From: Pseudohaliea sp964438205 | GTDB taxonomy: Bacteria > Pseudomonadota > Gammaproteobacteria > Pseudomonadales > Halieaceae | NCBI GenBank assembly: GCA_964438205.1 | Contig: CAYTJQ010000014.1 | Location: forward strand, 1 to 64,000 | Length of the DNA: 64,000 nt | Direction: 5' to 3' | Shown here: piece by piece, positions 7,685-14,118 of the stretch | Numbering within the stretch: the stretch's first letter is position 1 | Layout of the letters: every line of letters starts with the position of its first letter | Translations under genes and position numbers: made by a program | Notes under the pieces: model-generated | The model's input: the letters and a program-made list of their open reading frames with translations, nothing else | Told to the model about the DNA's origin: nothing | Database searches by the model: none

Positions 7685-7695
7685 GTCAGTCCTCC

Positions 7696-7989
7696 TCAGT
7701 GCAGGTCAGAATTCCGCGCCACGTGGGCGCACTCGTAGCTCAGCACTACGCCTGCGCGAATCGCCCACATGTGCAGTGGCTCAGAGCCCCCGTTGGCGTA
7801 GTGCTCTCGCTCGATGAGGTCGTGGGCGTCCAGCCACTCGCCCGCACGCTGCAGGTAATAGTCGCCATAGCCGCACTCCATCGGCAGGGTGGTCCGCAGC
7901 GCGCCGTCGATGTAGATCGTGCAGCTGCAGTACGCGCAGCCGTTGCGACGGTCGAACCAGCTCCGACCGCAGATCATGATGTTGTGCAT
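7696..7989 (-). CDS. Hypothetical Cys-rich early protein (97 aa)
   Basis: Starts at MHNIMICGRS with GTAGGAGGACACT upstream. Cys residues are at 7, 18, 21 (CAYCSC), 39 and 87. The CAYCSC element could bind metal. It has aromatic-rich central helices (YYLQRAGEWLDAHDLIEREHY). Family unknown. Confidence 0.6.
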   Translation of the reverse strand: MHNIMICGRSWFDRRNGCAYCSCTIYIDGALRTTLPMECGYGDYYLQRAGEWLDAHDLIEREHYANGGSEPLHMWAIRAGVVLSYECAHVARNSDLH

Positions 7990-7998
7990 AGTGTCCTC

Positions 7999-8220
7999 CT
8001 ACTTGTGATACTGGTGCCGAGCGGGGCTCGGCAGTGACCGGGCGTGCTCCCGCACCACCCGCTTGATCGTGGCCGGCTCAGCGAACCGGCGCACGGCGGA
8101 ATAGTCCCCCGTCTCGATGGCACGGGGCAGCATACGCAGCACCATCTGGTCGATCGTCTCCCGGCGCACGTGCGCCTGCTGCTTGAACGCTTGCCGGGCA
8201 CGGCGATGGCGGTTACTCAC
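7999..8220 (-). CDS. Hypothetical basic protein with GTG start (73 aa)
   Basis: The GTG at 8220 (VSNRHRRARQ) overlaps the upstream TAA by eight bases and follows GGGAGCGCACCG. Longer forms would overlap the neighbour by 160 bases. The protein is strongly basic (RRARQAFKQQAHVRRE) and helical, so DNA or RNA binding is plausible. No recognised helix-turn-helix. Confidence 0.55.
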   Translation of the reverse strand: MSNRHRRARQAFKQQAHVRRETIDQMVLRMLPRAIETGDYSAVRRFAEPATIKRVVREHARSLPSPARHQYHK

Positions 8221-8422
8221 CGGTGCGCTCCCGTATGTCACCGCGCACCAGTCCCAGCTTGTATATAGCGTCGGTGAGGCTATCCACGGCTTCCTCCAGC
8301 ACGCCTCCCGCCGCACCGTCGGATTCGCGCATGAGCGTTCCCTGCTCAATCCACAGGCGGATATCACGCAGGTCAGCAATAACGCCGTCCAGTCGATCAG
8401 GGCTATTGACGTAATCAGTCAT
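8213..8422 (-). CDS. Hypothetical early protein (69 aa)
   Basis: Starts at MTDYVNSPDR, overlapping the previous stop (ATGACTGA) with GGAGG nine bases upstream. It is acidic and helical (LDGVIADLRDIRLWIEQGT; AAGGVLEEAVDSLTDAIYKL). It resembles its upstream neighbour in length and charge pattern and could be a diverged relative, but the identity is too low to claim by eye. Confidence 0.55.
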   Translation of the reverse strand: MTDYVNSPDRLDGVIADLRDIRLWIEQGTLMRESDGAAGGVLEEAVDSLTDAIYKLGLVRGDIRERTGE

Positions 8423-8648
8423 TGTTGCGGTCCTCCAGTTCAAGCCGGGCTATACGCAGCTCCATCTCGGCAGCCTCGATGAACGACGCAGCCTTGGTGA
8501 GCGCCAGCGCCGGGCGTGTGTAGTTGCCGTCGCCATCGGCGGCGTTCGCAAGCACGTCCCCGAAACTGAACAGTATCGCACTGCGCATGTCGTCCAGATA
8601 GACGATAGCTGACTTGAGGTCGAGCATGGTGTCTAGGCAGTCGGCCAT
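8415..8648 (-). CDS. First gene of the leftward early operon, hypothetical (77 aa)
   Basis: Starts at MADCLDTMLD behind AAAAGGAGACTATT. It is all-helical and acidic (KSAIVYLDDMRSAILF; AALTKAAS; ELRIARLELEDRNND). It is the first gene after the 8649-9475 control region and lies about 65 bases downstream of the predicted -10 element at 8713-8718, so it should be among the first transcribed. Function unknown. Confidence 0.6.
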   Translation of the reverse strand: MADCLDTMLDLKSAIVYLDDMRSAILFSFGDVLANAADGDGNYTRPALALTKAASFIEAAEMELRIARLELEDRNND

Positions 8649-8712
8649 AATAGTCTCCTTTTACAGGCGTCGTGGGTGTGAGACGCAGTTCACACGCCGG
8701 TAGGCGTGTTAA

Positions 8713-8741
8713 AGTGTAGTTGGGTGTTAAACCCAAGTCAA
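8713..8741 (-). promoter_or_regulatory. Candidate sigma70 early promoter with palindromic spacer
   Basis: On the minus strand TTGACT (8741-8736) and TACACT (8718-8713) are separated by exactly 17 bases. The spacer contains the inverted repeat TGGGT-TTAAC-ACCCA (8735-8721), and the -10 runs into another TTTAACAC element. It lies upstream of 8648 and so would drive the leftward small-gene operon. The palindrome between -35 and -10 is a natural place for a repressor. Prediction from sequence only. Confidence 0.55.
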
Positions 8742-8968
8742 CACACGGCGTGACATTACGTCACGTGCCGCTGTTTTGGCACCGATTAGGGTGTAAAGCA
8801 GCGGTGTGTTAGCGTGCAGTGAGCCGCCGCGCGTGATAGTTAAACACGCAAAAGGGTGTTAAAGGTGGTTTGTGCCGCGGTGCTTTGAGACGGCGTGACG
8901 GCGTGGCGGGGTGTTAAAGCGTGCTCGTTTCAGAGTAAATATACGTGAAAGTGGAGCAGGCAAATGGG

Positions 8969-9310
8969 TATTGAGTCGGATTTTTGGCCTATTGAGTCGG
9001 CTCAAACTCAATAGCTGACTCAATACAACAGGCTGTAAGTAGTAGTTTCGTAAGGGTTTTTTCGATTAAGACGCCTATTGAGTCTATTGAGACAGGTTTC
9101 AGGGTGATACATAGACCCTTTATGAATACCCCCATCACGTGGCGTATACACACGCCAGTAGATGGGTCGCGCGCAGGGGGGTATATATAATTTCTTGTCT
9201 TATCTAACTTATTATACTTAATGGTAGTATAGTAGTATACGAAACAACGACTTACGTAAGAAACCTATTGAGTGGTCGAGTGTTCCACGGAACTCAATAG
9301 ACTCAATAAG
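8969..9310. repeat. Nine CTATTGAGT-type repeats (iteron-like)
   Basis: CTATTGAGT or a one-base variant occurs on the plus strand at 8969, 8989, 9075, 9084 and 9265, and on the minus strand (as ACTCAATAG or a variant) at 9006-9014, 9017-9025, 9292-9300 and 9301-9309. Several are paired as inverted or direct neighbours, for example 8989-8997 with 9006-9014. Clustering of short repeats on both strands around an AT-rich core is typical of initiator-binding sites at origins. Confidence 0.65.
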
Positions 9311-9340
9311 CCAAAAAGCCCTTACGAAACTACTACTTAC
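9035..9340. other. Origin-like region: 22-bp inverted repeat around an AT-rich core
   Basis: Positions 9035-9056 and 9319-9340 are perfect 22-base inverted copies. Both arms continue into poly-T/poly-A and then a doubled TATTGAG element. Between them lie a nested hairpin (CCCATC 9131-9136 with GATGGG 9161-9166; GGCGT 9141-9145 with ACGCC 9152-9156), an AT-rich stretch at 9181-9240, and the palindrome CTTACGTAAG at 9251-9260. A second inverted pair, GTGTTCCACGG 9280-9290 and CCGTGGAACAC 9350-9360, overlaps the right arm. Inferred: replication origin and/or early regulatory hub. No protein-coding gene is supported in 8649-9475. Confidence 0.55.
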
Positions 9341-9475
9341 GAAATTAGCCCGTGGAACACTTTTACAGCCCCCTGCCGAACCCCCGCTCAACTGCCGAAA
9401 ACGCGCCTTGTGGCGTGATGTCACGCCAGTTAGCCAGCAGGGGTGTTAAACGGCGGCTGGCGCCGCCGCTGCCGC

Positions 9476-9658
9476 TCAGACCAGCCTCGCCACGTCGCTG
9501 GCGGGCACGGTGAGCTGCCTGTTAAACATCGCCACCCAGACACGATACAGCGTCGCGCCTCGTGACGTGGTGAAGCGTGCCGTGACGACGCCGGGTGACT
9601 GCGTGGCGCGGTGCACGACGTGCGTGCCGCACCTGTGCGGTGGTTGTGCGTGACTCAT
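9476..9658 (-). CDS. Hypothetical small protein (60 aa)
   Basis: Starts at MSHAQPPHRC with CATGGAGGACCT upstream. The upstream in-frame extension to 9898 crosses a repeat region and a terminator and is not credible. The protein is basic, with beta-type segments (GVVTARFTTSR; LYRVWVAMFNRQLTV). It is isolated from other genes: the origin-like region lies downstream and the triple 14-bp repeat upstream. It could be a small regulator, but no domain is visible. Confidence 0.5.
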   Translation of the reverse strand: MSHAQPPHRCGTHVVHRATQSPGVVTARFTTSRGATLYRVWVAMFNRQLTVPASDVARLV

Positions 9659-9806
9659 AGGTCCTCCATGCACGTGAGGCTGCGTGTACGCGCGTCTCAG
9701 CGCGATTAGCGATAAACGAGGGGCAGGGTAGCGGGTACGTCTAGCGTCCCGCACAGCGCCGCTGAGGCGCTCGTAGGGGGTGAGCGCAGCCCGTGAGCGT
9801 GCGCCG

Positions 9807-9848
9807 CGTGATAGGTCCACCGTGATAGGTCCACCGTGATAGGTCGAC
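9807..9848. repeat. Three tandem copies of a 14-bp repeat
   Basis: CGTGATAGGTCSAC occurs three times head to tail (9807-9820, 9821-9834, 9835-9848), the last copy with one change. It lies about 150 bases upstream of the small gene at 9476-9658 and directly downstream of the terminator at 9857-9888. Tandem operator-like sites are the simplest reading. The rest of 9659-9806 holds nothing I can identify. Confidence 0.7.
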
Positions 9849-9856
9849 CTAGGTTC

Positions 9857-9888
9857 GAAAAAATGGGCGGAAGCCGAAGCTCCCGCCC
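9857..9888 (-). terminator. Strong rho-independent terminator
   Basis: On the minus strand a 10-bp stem (GGGCGGGAGC with GCTTCCGCCC, one G-T pair) with a TTCG tetraloop at 9888-9865 is followed by ATTTTTTCG. It lies six bases after the stop of the 9895-10599 gene, so it ends that transcription unit and isolates it from the genes to its left. Confidence 0.85.
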
Positions 9889-9894
9889 TTGGTG

Positions 9895-10599
9895 TCACGC
9901 GATGGCGGCGAGCCCGCCTTCACGTTGCTTCTTCGCGTGGTCGCGCGTCGCCTTCCGGCTAGCGGCCGCGCCGGCCTTGCGCTCTTCGCGCATCTGCTGG
10001 AGTGTCAGCGCCAGCGCTGTATACTCATCCGGCGTCAGCGGCGTGACGTGCCCATCCTCGCCTAGCAGGACAAACTCGGGCAGGTCGGTATATCCTTCCC
10101 GGGCCTCGGCCGCCTCGGCCTCGGCCTTGTCGGCCCGCTTTTGCGCGGATTCGAGCGCGGCGTCGGCCTTGGCCTTGCGCTCTTCGGCCTTGGCCTTGCG
10201 CTCTTCGGCCTTGGCCTTGCGCCGTGCCGTCTCATGCCCCAACATGGCCGCGGTGATTTCCTGCGCCTCACGCAGCGCCTGACCTGGCTTCAGTGGCTTA
10301 TCGGCCTTACTGGCGAATCGCTCCGCTTCCGCAAGGCATCGCGTCGCCGCGCGGGCCGGGCCAGATGCAAGGCCCGATTCCTGCAACGCAAGGCCGATGC
10401 TCCCAAAGATCGCGTCGCGGTCGGCCTCCGGTTGCGTCGCGTCAATTAACGCTCGGGCCACCGCGAGGGATAGCGTCTCGTCGATTGTGCGAAACAGTCC
10501 GCCGATGTTGCCGAGTGACGCGCTAGCGTCGGCCAGTGTCGCGGGGATATCCGACGCGCGGAGATTGCCCGCAAACCGCTTCGAGTTTTTGATTTCCAT
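9895..10599 (-). CDS. Hypothetical coiled-coil protein (234 aa)
   Basis: Starts at MEIKNSKRFA behind CTAGGAGACTGAATT. The N-terminal half is Ala-rich and helical. Residues about 118-165 form a highly charged coiled coil with near-exact heptads KAKAEER repeated, written in near-identical DNA at 10155-10215. The C-terminal part is basic (SRKATRDHAKKQREG). No enzyme motif. It shares a terminator-bounded two-gene unit with the 10603-10986 gene. A structural or DNA-organising role is possible, but the family is not recognised. Confidence 0.6.
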   Translation of the reverse strand: MEIKNSKRFAGNLRASDIPATLADASASLGNIGGLFRTIDETLSLAVARALIDATQPEADRDAIFGSIGLALQESGLASGPARAATRCLAEAERFASKADKPLKPGQALREAQEITAAMLGHETARRKAKAEERKAKAEERKAKADAALESAQKRADKAEAEAAEAREGYTDLPEFVLLGEDGHVTPLTPDEYTALALTLQQMREERKAGAAASRKATRDHAKKQREGGLAAIA

Positions 10600-10602
10600 A
10601 AT

Positions 10603-10986
10603 TCAGTCTCCTAGATGCCGCGCTACGCGCTCAATTTGCGCTGCGGCATCGTTGATTGCTTTAATCGCTTTGCGCTCATTGCGCGCTGCGGATTTGTCCA
10701 GCGCTTCCGCTGGTAGTACACCGCGCATCCTTTGCGCAGCGTGAACCCTTTTTTCCTGCTTGAGCATGGCCACCGCGTCCTTGCGTGATACGGCGAACTC
10801 GGCCATGATCCAGCGTATTAGCGGCCGATTACTCCGCGCCCGCTTGGCGCTGGTATGCTCGGCCCGTTGTTGGTCGGCGGCACCGTTGCCGGCCCGCGTC
10901 GATACTTCGCGCCATCCTTGCGAGCGATCGTTACTCGCGTAGTAGCGCAAGGGCAGCATCGGCCCGTTATCCTTTAGTGCTCCCAT
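10603..10986 (-). CDS. Hypothetical basic protein (127 aa)
   Basis: Starts at MGALKDNGPM, preceded by GGAGGGCCCAGCA; the open frame to 11202 runs through the divergent promoter region and is not used. It is basic, with a possible helix-turn-helix-like stretch in 'LIRWIMAEFAVSRKDAVAML' near residue 55 and further charged helices (RNERKAIKAINDAAAQIERV). First gene of the leftward two-gene unit that ends at 9857. It could be a DNA-binding protein, but this is weak. Confidence 0.5.
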   Translation of the reverse strand: MGALKDNGPMLPLRYYASNDRSQGWREVSTRAGNGAADQQRAEHTSAKRARSNRPLIRWIMAEFAVSRKDAVAMLKQEKRVHAAQRMRGVLPAEALDKSAARNERKAIKAINDAAAQIERVARHLGD

Positions 10987-11217
10987 TGCTGGGCCCTCCG
11001 TTCCGGTGAACTCCGCGGAACGCGTACGTCGCGCCCTCGCCGGTCCGTGGCCATTCGCGCAGCTACGCGCTACCTCTCGGTTGGCCGGCCATAACTTAGC
11101 GGGTATGGCTCCCTCAACTACCCAATCGGCCGTGGGGTGGGGGTGGACCAACGGGGGCAGGCCAGTGGGGTAGGGTGTAATAAGGTTCCGCTCACACACC
11201 ACGCCACAAATTCACCC

Positions 11218-11298
11218 TGTTAATCTGCATCACCCATAAAACCCACCCCGCCCAGAAACCACAAAGCCACTCAGCCCCTTGTTAATCTGCAGCACCCA
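11218..11298. repeat. Direct repeat in the divergent intergenic region
   Basis: TGTTAATCTGCAKCACCCA is present at 11218-11236 and 11280-11298 (62 bases apart, one mismatch). The 10987-11353 gap separates the leftward unit from the rightward late operon and contains no credible gene. The two copies lie 20-100 bases upstream of the predicted late promoter and are candidate activator or operator sites. Confidence 0.6.
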
Positions 11299-11317
11299 CC
11301 CCCAGCCCGCTTGAGCA

Positions 11318-11346
11318 TTGACACCTGCCGGCAAAGCCGCTAAAAC
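11318..11346 (+). promoter_or_regulatory. Candidate sigma70 promoter for the late operon
   Basis: TTGACA (11318-11323), a 17-base spacer, then TAAAAC (11341-11346). The -35 is perfect and the -10 matches moderately. The first late gene begins at 11354, so a transcript from here would have almost no leader. Either that mRNA is nearly leaderless or a further upstream promoter is used. Confidence 0.5.
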
Positions 11347-11353
11347 CCAGAGC

Positions 11354-11893
11354 ATGGAACACGCAAGCGCACAAGCAGAGGACTGGATCTCCGGCGTCGA
11401 CGACTACGAGCCTGACGACGTGGGCTTTGCGTCCGCGGGCTCTGCCGATACCGACGACCTCGACGACGACCTCGACGACGTGGGCTTCGACGACGAAGAC
11501 CCGCCGACCGCTGCCGAACGCGAGGCAGCCGAGGAGATGCTGCGTGCCAAGACGGCGCAGCAGCAGGTAATCCCGGGCATCTCCACCGGCGCGCTGCTGG
11601 AGGCCATGGAGAAACCGGAGGTCTTTGCGGAGCTGGCCCGCGGTGATCTGTACGTGCAGATGCACCACATGCGACGGGCGTCGCTGGATCCGCGCTTCAC
11701 CCCGAACCAGCGCATGGAATACTCGAAATTCCTTGCGGAGCTGGGCCGGGTGCGGGACACCGACCGGGAGGGCTCGAGCTTCGGCAACTTGCCGATGATC
11801 CAGATGGTGTTCCCGGGCAGCGGCCAGACGGTGCAGCTCGGCGGCAGGCCGGTGGAGCGGGACGTGACCCCCGCCGTGTCGGAGAGCGAGTAG
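11354..11893 (+). CDS. terS: Probable terminase small subunit (179 aa)
   Basis: Starts at MEHASAQAED (11354); a TTG at 11318 in the same frame lies in the promoter. The first 60 residues are extremely acidic (DDLDDDLDDVGFDDED). The middle is helical (EREAAEEMLRAKTAQQ; GDLYVQMHHMRRASLD; RMEYSKFLAELGRVRD), and the C-terminus is beta-like (LPMIQMVFPGSG). Size, position as first late gene and the order ahead of the large terminase fit a TerS-type DNA recogniser, but no clear helix-turn-helix is visible, so the call rests mainly on context. Confidence 0.45.
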   Translation: MEHASAQAEDWISGVDDYEPDDVGFASAGSADTDDLDDDLDDVGFDDEDPPTAAEREAAEEMLRAKTAQQQVIPGISTGALLEAMEKPEVFAELARGDLYVQMHHMRRASLDPRFTPNQRMEYSKFLAELGRVRDTDREGSSFGNLPMIQMVFPGSGQTVQLGGRPVERDVTPAVSESE

Positions 11894-12045
11894 TGCCCTG
11901 CCTAGGCTGCCAGCGCCGACGTGAGGCTCTCAAGGCTGCGGCGCAGCGTGTCGGCCGTCAGCTGCGGGAGCGGCGTCAGCAGGCGCTCAGGGAGCGTAGG
12001 GCGGCGCAGGATGCCGTGCGGGCGAAGCGGAGGCTCCGGCGGTGA
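11893..12045 (+). CDS. Small Arg-rich CxxC protein (50 aa)
   Basis: GTG at 11893 overlaps the previous stop (TAGTG). It encodes MPCLGCQRRR followed by an almost continuous Arg/Ala/Gln helix, and ends on a GTGA overlap with the next gene. Compact overlaps at both ends support translation. The very high Arg content is partly a result of GC-rich codons. Function unknown. Confidence 0.45.
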   Translation: MPCLGCQRRREALKAAAQRVGRQLRERRQQALRERRAAQDAVRAKRRLRR

Positions 12046-12233
12046 GTGTCTCCCCGCGCGTCCGTGACGCGATCCTACGCGGCCCCAAGCCGGAGCCGGA
12101 GGCGATACCCTACGACCCGAGGCCGTGGTGGGAGACCGCCCCGGTGGACGTCCGGGTCACCGATGACGACTACCGGACGATAGCGCTGTACTACACCATG
12201 ACGCGGGAGGAGCTGCATGTCATCGAAGCGTGA
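12042..12233 (+). CDS. Hypothetical protein (63 aa)
   Basis: GTG start at 12042, overlapping the previous TGA. It encodes MSVSPRVRDA and a Pro/Trp-rich middle (EAIPYDPRPWWETAPVDV), then a short helix (TMTREELHVIEA). No motif recognised. It lies in a run of four small overlapping genes between the two terminase candidates. Confidence 0.5.
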   Translation: MSVSPRVRDAILRGPKPEPEAIPYDPRPWWETAPVDVRVTDDDYRTIALYYTMTREELHVIEA

Positions 12234-12348
12234 ATGGGGCGTGAACCCCGCGGTGCGGCGCCAGCTCCGGCGCGCGACGCTGACTGTGCTCGGCGCTGTG
12301 GTGGGCGTGGTGGTGTTCTGCTGGCTGCTGTACCGGGCGGTGCTGTGA
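12217..12348 (+). CDS. Single-pass membrane mini-protein (43 aa)
   Basis: ATG at 12217 with GGAGGAGCTGC upstream, overlapping the preceding gene by 17 bases and the next by four (GTGA). The N-terminus is basic (SSKREWGVNPAVRRQLRR), followed by one hydrophobic segment (LTVLGAVVGVVVFCWLLY). Probably an N-in membrane anchor. Function unknown; small membrane proteins beside terminase genes are common in phages but varied. Confidence 0.55.
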   Translation: MSSKREWGVNPAVRRQLRRATLTVLGAVVGVVVFCWLLYRAVL

Positions 12349-12620
12349 GCGCGGACATCCACGGTCTCGACGAGGCGCGGCCGCATACGCGCGGCCCGGC
12401 GAAATGTCTGGGCTGCGAGCACACGTGGCAGGCGGTGATTCCCGTTGGCGTGGACACGGTCGAGTGCCCCGAGTGCCACCTCGAGAAGGGGGTCCGGTAC
12501 GGCGTGGTGTACCCGACGCCGTTCTGGGAGTGCGGCTGCGGCAGTAGCTATTTCTGCATAAACGACCGGCTGGAGCCGGTGTGCGTCCTGTGTGGCTTGG
12601 CGCAGGTCTTCCATGACTAA
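12345..12620 (+). CDS. Zinc-ribbon hypothetical protein (91 aa)
   Basis: GTG start at 12345 within a GTGA overlap. Four Cys pairs are visible: CLGC near residue 20, CPEC near 40, CGCG near 62 and CVLC near 79, enough for two zinc ribbons. The stop overlaps the terminase start (ATGACTAA). A role in packaging or nucleic-acid binding is suggested only by position. Confidence 0.6.
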   Translation: MSADIHGLDEARPHTRGPAKCLGCEHTWQAVIPVGVDTVECPECHLEKGVRYGVVYPTPFWECGCGSSYFCINDRLEPVCVLCGLAQVFHD

Positions 12621-14118
12621 ATTCGTTGCCAGTCCCACCATGGAGAGCTTCATGCTCTCTGACGCGTACGTCCGGGTGCTGGCCGGGCCCATCGGGGGCG
12701 GTAAGTCGGTGTGCTGTGCGCACGAGCTGATGCGCTGGGCCGCGGAGCAGGAGCCGAACGCCGAGGGCGTGAGGAAAACGCGGTTCCTCATCGTGCGGAA
12801 CACGGCCGACCAGCTGCGGTCGACGACCTACAAGACGATCATCGACTGGTTCCCGCCGGGGGTCTACGGCCATTACAAGGCCTCGGAGAAGACCCTGTTC
12901 TACAAGCTCCGCCTGCCCGACAACACCATCATCGACACTGAGTGGATGCTGATCGCCCTCGACACGCCGGACGACGTGCGGAAGGCGCTGTCGCTCGAGG
13001 CCACGGGGATGTGGGGCAACGAGAGCCGGGAGCTCCACCCGGACGTTGTCGACGGCCTGCTGATGCGGGTCAACCGGTACCCGTCGATGAAGGACGGGGG
13101 GCCGACGCGGCCGGGGGCCATTTTCGATACCAACATGCCCGAGGAGGACAGCTGGTGGGAGCAGCAGATGGAGAACCCGCCGAAGAACTGGTCGATTCAC
13201 AAGCAGCCGCCCGGGGTGCTGCCGATCGACGCGTGGCGGGAGAAGTTCAGGGAGGAGCCCAGCGAGGAAATCGTGATCTCCGATGCGAAGGGCCAGCAGT
13301 ACGCGGTCAACATCGGGCACGACAATTATGACAACCTTGCCAAGACGTATTACCCGAACACGGGTGAGGGCAAGAAGGAAGACTTCATTCGTGTCTACCT
13401 GCGCACCATGTACGGCCGATCCCCGCACGGGAAAGCCGTCTACGAGCAGACCTTCGACCCGGAGCGGCACCACTCCCCGGAGCCGTTGAAGCCGATCATC
13501 TCCGACAACTACCCGATCTGCATCGGGCAGGATTTCGGCCGGGAGCCGGCGGCGGTGTTCCTGCAGCTCACGCCGGCGGGCTTTGCCGTGGTGCTCGGTG
13601 AGCTGGTGGCGAGCAATATGGGGATCCAGAAGTTCATCGACACGATGCTCCGGCCCTACATCCAGCAGCACTTCCCCCGTAACACGTTCTACGTGGCGCC
13701 GGACCCCGCGGGCATACAGGGCTCGCAGGTGGGCGAGCTGTCGCCGATCAAGGTGATGCAGCAGGCTGGGTTCAACGTCGTACCCCACCTGCGGATATCC
13801 AACGACCCCGAAGTGCGGGCGCAGGCAGTCGAGCAGCTATTGACCCGCTCGGTGGACAGCCGACCCATGTTCCTGATACACAAGGATCAGGCGCCGCTCA
13901 CCTATGCCGGGCTGAACGGCAAATACCGGTGGAAGACCGACAAGCACGGACAACTCATGGGGCAGAAGCCGCAGCCGATGAAGAACAAGTGGTCACACCC
14001 GAGCGAGGCGTTACAATACGGCGCGCAGGTGATCCTTGGAGGGCATAGTGGTGGACGCTTCGGTCGACGGACGACGAAACACGACGTCGCGATCCCCTCA
14101 GCGGCGGGGTGGACATGA
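12613..14118 (+). CDS. terL: Terminase large subunit (packaging ATPase/nuclease)
   Basis: A 501-residue packaging motor protein that pumps DNA into the prohead and cuts concatemers. Start MTKFVASPTM overlaps the previous gene. Seen: Walker A-type AGPIGGGKS at 24-32, an ATPase core to about residue 230, and a RNase H-like nuclease half with first Asp in GQDFGREPA (D307) and further acidic residues including VAPDPAG. The length is usual for TerL. The C-terminal tail ends in a Gly/Arg/Thr-rich region, likely the portal-contact tail. The upstream gene (11354) is a TerS candidate, but the portal gene is 20 kb away, which is an unusual order. Confidence 0.92.
   Translation: MTKFVASPTMESFMLSDAYVRVLAGPIGGGKSVCCAHELMRWAAEQEPNAEGVRKTRFLIVRNTADQLRSTTYKTIIDWFPPGVYGHYKASEKTLFYKLRLPDNTIIDTEWMLIALDTPDDVRKALSLEATGMWGNESRELHPDVVDGLLMRVNRYPSMKDGGPTRPGAIFDTNMPEEDSWWEQQMENPPKNWSIHKQPPGVLPIDAWREKFREEPSEEIVISDAKGQQYAVNIGHDNYDNLAKTYYPNTGEGKKEDFIRVYLRTMYGRSPHGKAVYEQTFDPERHHSPEPLKPIISDNYPICIGQDFGREPAAVFLQLTPAGFAVVLGELVASNMGIQKFIDTMLRPYIQQHFPRNTFYVAPDPAGIQGSQVGELSPIKVMQQAGFNVVPHLRISNDPEVRAQAVEQLLTRSVDSRPMFLIHKDQAPLTYAGLNGKYRWKTDKHGQLMGQKPQPMKNKWSHPSEALQYGAQVILGGHSGGRFGRRTTKHDVAIPSAAGWT

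Larger units (their letters stand above)
8706..9450. repeat. Dispersed CTTTAACACCC-type motifs in the control region
   Basis: On the minus strand the 11-base pattern (C/G)TTTAACACCC or a one-base variant occurs at about 8705-8714, 8722-8732, 8854-8864, 8909-8919 and 9441-9451. A shorter form (CTTTACACCC) is at 8789-8798. One further exact copy lies on the plus strand at 56032-56042, overlapping another predicted promoter. The spacing is irregular (15 to 520 bases), which fits operator sites better than tandem iterons. Confidence 0.6.

Noticed and set aside
8969..9310. Possible CRISPR-like array
   Set aside because: The repeats are only 9-10 bases, occur on both strands at irregular spacing and have no unique spacers of constant length. 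The 14-bp triplicate at 9807-9848 has no spacers at all.
9218..9424. A 68-codon minus-strand open frame in the control region
   Set aside because: It runs straight through the inverted-repeat arm and the CTATTGAGT repeats, lacks a ribosome binding site and has an incoherent sequence.
12220..13788. A 522-codon open frame on the minus strand opposite the terminase gene
   Set aside because: It lies antisense to a clear TerL, is Arg/Pro/Leu-rich as expected for a GC-rich shadow frame, and has no domain or ribosome binding site. Similar long antisense frames opposite the capsid gene (37502-38671), the giant protein (42598-44109) and the 1171-aa gene (23940-25238), and on the plus strand at 1878-3131, were rejected for the same reason.
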